In this document: positions 3,983 to 5,278 of the stretch, in pieces | How the letters are laid out: the number at the start of each line of letters is the position of its first letter | Position numbering within the stretch: the stretch's first letter is position 1 | Source: Alphaproteobacteria bacterium | GTDB taxonomy: Bacteria; Pseudomonadota; Alphaproteobacteria; ATCC43930; CGMCC-115725 | Assembly (NCBI GenBank): GCA_030039775.1 | Contig: JASHUX010000072.1 | Coordinates: forward strand, 1-5,278 | Reading direction: 5' to 3' | DNA: 5,278 bases | Notes under the pieces: generated by a model | Database searches by the model: none | The model's input: only the letters and a program-made list of their open reading frames with translations | What the model was told of the DNA's origin: nothing | Position numbers and translations under genes: made by a program

Positions 3983-5278
3983 CTAGCGCGGTAGAATCGC
4001 GTTCGCTGCTCCATGCCACGAACCGTGGAACAGCCAAGGCTGACCGAACGGCAGCCGCACCACCGCAATCGGCTCATCCTCGATCCGCATCGCGTTCAGG
4101 ATGATGAGGTCCGACCGGTTGTCCGGCCGCGTTACGAGCGACAGCAAAAATCCATCGCCCTCGGGTGCGTCGGCCGTCCGGGGTACGAACACCGGTTCCT
4201 GCGCCGAGCCGTCGGTTGTGTGCTCGACGCGGCCGCCGGTTTCCGCATCGTATCGCACGAGCCCGGTGCGCGACGATGAAAAGCCGTAACGATAACGCTG
4301 CATTGCGAACCGGTCGTCGATTTCGGGCATGCCGCCACCGGGACCGTTGGTGAGCGACCGCACGGTTACCTGCCCGGTCGACAGATCGAAAGTGATCCGT
4401 GAAAAAGTACCGGGCTTGAACGGCGTCGCCGGTCTGCCGTGCGCTTCCCGGAAGAAGGTGAACAGGTGGCCCGCATGCGTCGAGCCGTCGACATGCACCT
4501 TGTCGCCTTCGGTGAAGGCATTCATGAAATGCGCGATGTGCGTATCGGGCACGGCGAACCAGCGAATGTCCTTCGTAGTTCCGGATCGCGGCATGATGCC
4601 GAACATGGGCTGCAGATCGTTGTCGAACGCGTAGAAATCGCCGCCCTTCTTGACGCGGTCGACATCGACCGTGAGCGGCCAGACGTGAAAGATCAGATGG
4701 TCGCGCGTGACAGCCCAGTCATGCGTCATGCCCGGATAGGGCAGGGTGAATTCCTCTTCGCGCGCCACTGTGCCTGTCTTGTCGATGACGTGGAGCGACA
4801 TCTCGCCTTCGAACCGCTTTTGTGAAAACTGGCCGTAGCTCCACCATTCCCCCGTGACCGGGTCGGTCTTGGGATGCGCGGACATGGTCTTCGTGCGCAA
4901 CTGACCGCGGAATTCAGCCAGGTTCTTGGTTTCGAGCGTGATCGGATCGAGCTCGTACGGAATGCTGTCTTCGCGGAGCGCGAACAGCTTGCCGTGATGA
5001 ATCCAGGCGGTCGTGTTTCCGGTATTGTCGCGATCGGTGCCCTTGGTCGCGGCATCGTCGGTGTAAGCGTTTCGATAGTGACCGTAGAGCCGCCGGCGGT
5101 TCTTTCGTTCCAGGAGAAATCGCTCGGTCTTCACATAGCGCTGAACGAAATCGACATAGCCGTTCTGAAAGTGAAACGCCGCGACCACACCGTCGCCGTT
5201 GTTCAGATTGTCGTTTTGCAGCGTCGGATAGAGCGTGTCGCCGCCGCAGCGATAAAAGCTGCCGTTCAATTCCTTGGG
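3983..5278 (-). CDS. Carotenoid cleavage oxygenase, lignostilbene-dioxygenase-like (N-terminus outside window)
   Basis: This is a non-heme Fe(II) dioxygenase that cleaves a C=C bond of a carotenoid, apocarotenoid or stilbene with O2. The frame is open to the window edge. Upstream of the TTG at 5269 it still reads PKELNGSFYRCGG, matching the family's P-x-x-L-x-G-x-x-x-R beginning, so that TTG is internal and a few dozen residues are missing. Numbering from that TTG, the four iron histidines are H132 (SAHPKTDP), H183 (GMTHDW), H247 (IAHFMNAF) and H415 (FHGSW), each followed by the expected context. Other family motifs are NNGDGVV (23-29), QRYVKTERF (43-51) and EPVFVPR (358-364). YRNAYTDD (65-72) and LALxED-type FALREDS (96-102) point to the stilbene-cleaving branch, with Arg where those enzymes carry Lys. 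The protein ends 13 residues after the last histidine, normal for the family. No clear signal peptide can be judged without the start. Confidence 0.92.
   Translation of the reverse strand, partial: PKELNGSFYRCGGDTLYPTLQNDNLNNGDGVVAAFHFQNGYVDFVQRYVKTERFLLERKNRRRLYGHYRNAYTDDAATKGTDRDNTGNTTAWIHHGKLFALREDSIPYELDPITLETKNLAEFRGQLRTKTMSAHPKTDPVTGEWWSYGQFSQKRFEGEMSLHVIDKTGTVAREEEFTLPYPGMTHDWAVTRDHLIFHVWPLTVDVDRVKKGGDFYAFDNDLQPMFGIMPRSGTTKDIRWFAVPDTHIAHFMNAFTEGDKVHVDGSTHAGHLFTFFREAHGRPATPFKPGTFSRITFDLSTGQVTVRSLTNGPGGGMPEIDDRFAMQRYRYGFSSSRTGLVRYDAETGGRVEHTTDGSAQEPVFVPRTADAPEGDGFLLSLVTRPDNRSDLIILNAMRIEDEPIAVVRLPFGQPWLFHGSWHGAANAILPR

Noticed and set aside
3744..4037. Minus-strand frame of 97 codons between the oxygenase and the Gln-rich gene
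   Set aside because: It is out of frame with both the oxygenase end and the clear membrane helix, and its Arg/Ala-rich sequence looks non-coding. The frame ending at 3812 explains this interval better.
4439..4825. Plus-strand frame of 128 codons opposite the carotenoid oxygenase
   Set aside because: The minus strand carries conserved iron-binding motifs through this stretch; the plus-strand translation has no recognisable domain or ribosome site.

Overview
The window reads as chromosomal DNA of a GC-rich alphaproteobacterium, most likely a member of the Hyphomicrobiales (Bradyrhizobium/Xanthobacteraceae-like). This is inferred from protein style, the strong G/C preference at third codon positions, two TTG-initiated genes, a possible EcfG-type stress promoter and the small Gln/Gly-rich and single-helix proteins common in that order. 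No RNA gene, CRISPR array, transposase or phage gene was seen.

Layout. Positions 1-1461 (+) hold the two ATPase genes of a LivG/LivF-type branched-chain (hydrophobic) amino-acid ABC importer. The first is cut by the left window edge; the second starts inside its end with a 17-base overlap. The LivF stop codon directly abuts the stop codon of a convergent amidase gene (1462-2913, -), so no base lies between them. The amidase is divergent from a small antibiotic-biosynthesis-monooxygenase (ABM) fold protein (2978-3373, +). Both start at TTG behind the same GGGAGG Shine-Dalgarno core, and the two start regions form an imperfect inverted repeat around a short AT-rich promoter region.

The ABM gene converges on a gene for an 89-residue protein, 36% Gln and 21% Gly, with almost no hydrophobic residues (3439-3708, -). 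A long-stem hairpin with a T-run on the minus strand separates them. Upstream of the Gln-rich gene is a possible EcfG (general stress response) promoter. Next comes a small single-helix membrane protein reading frame (about 3812-3972, -) that lacks a normal start. It appears to be shifted by two bases in a CG-dinucleotide run, and it is also in frame with the TAG of the gene before it. The right quarter (3983 to the window end, -) is a carotenoid cleavage oxygenase of the lignostilbene-like branch, missing its first few dozen residues. All four iron-binding histidines can be placed.

How the genes may work together. The transporter ATPases and amidase are plausible partners in uptake and hydrolysis of amino-acid amides or related nitrogen compounds, but they are convergent, so this is only a neighbourhood argument. 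The amidase and ABM genes may share a control region. The oxygenase probably cleaves stilbene-like or apocarotenoid substrates. The main items worth following up are the damaged or unusually initiated small membrane protein, the Gln-rich protein with its stress-type promoter, and the mirrored TTG starts. I found no convincing new multi-gene system.
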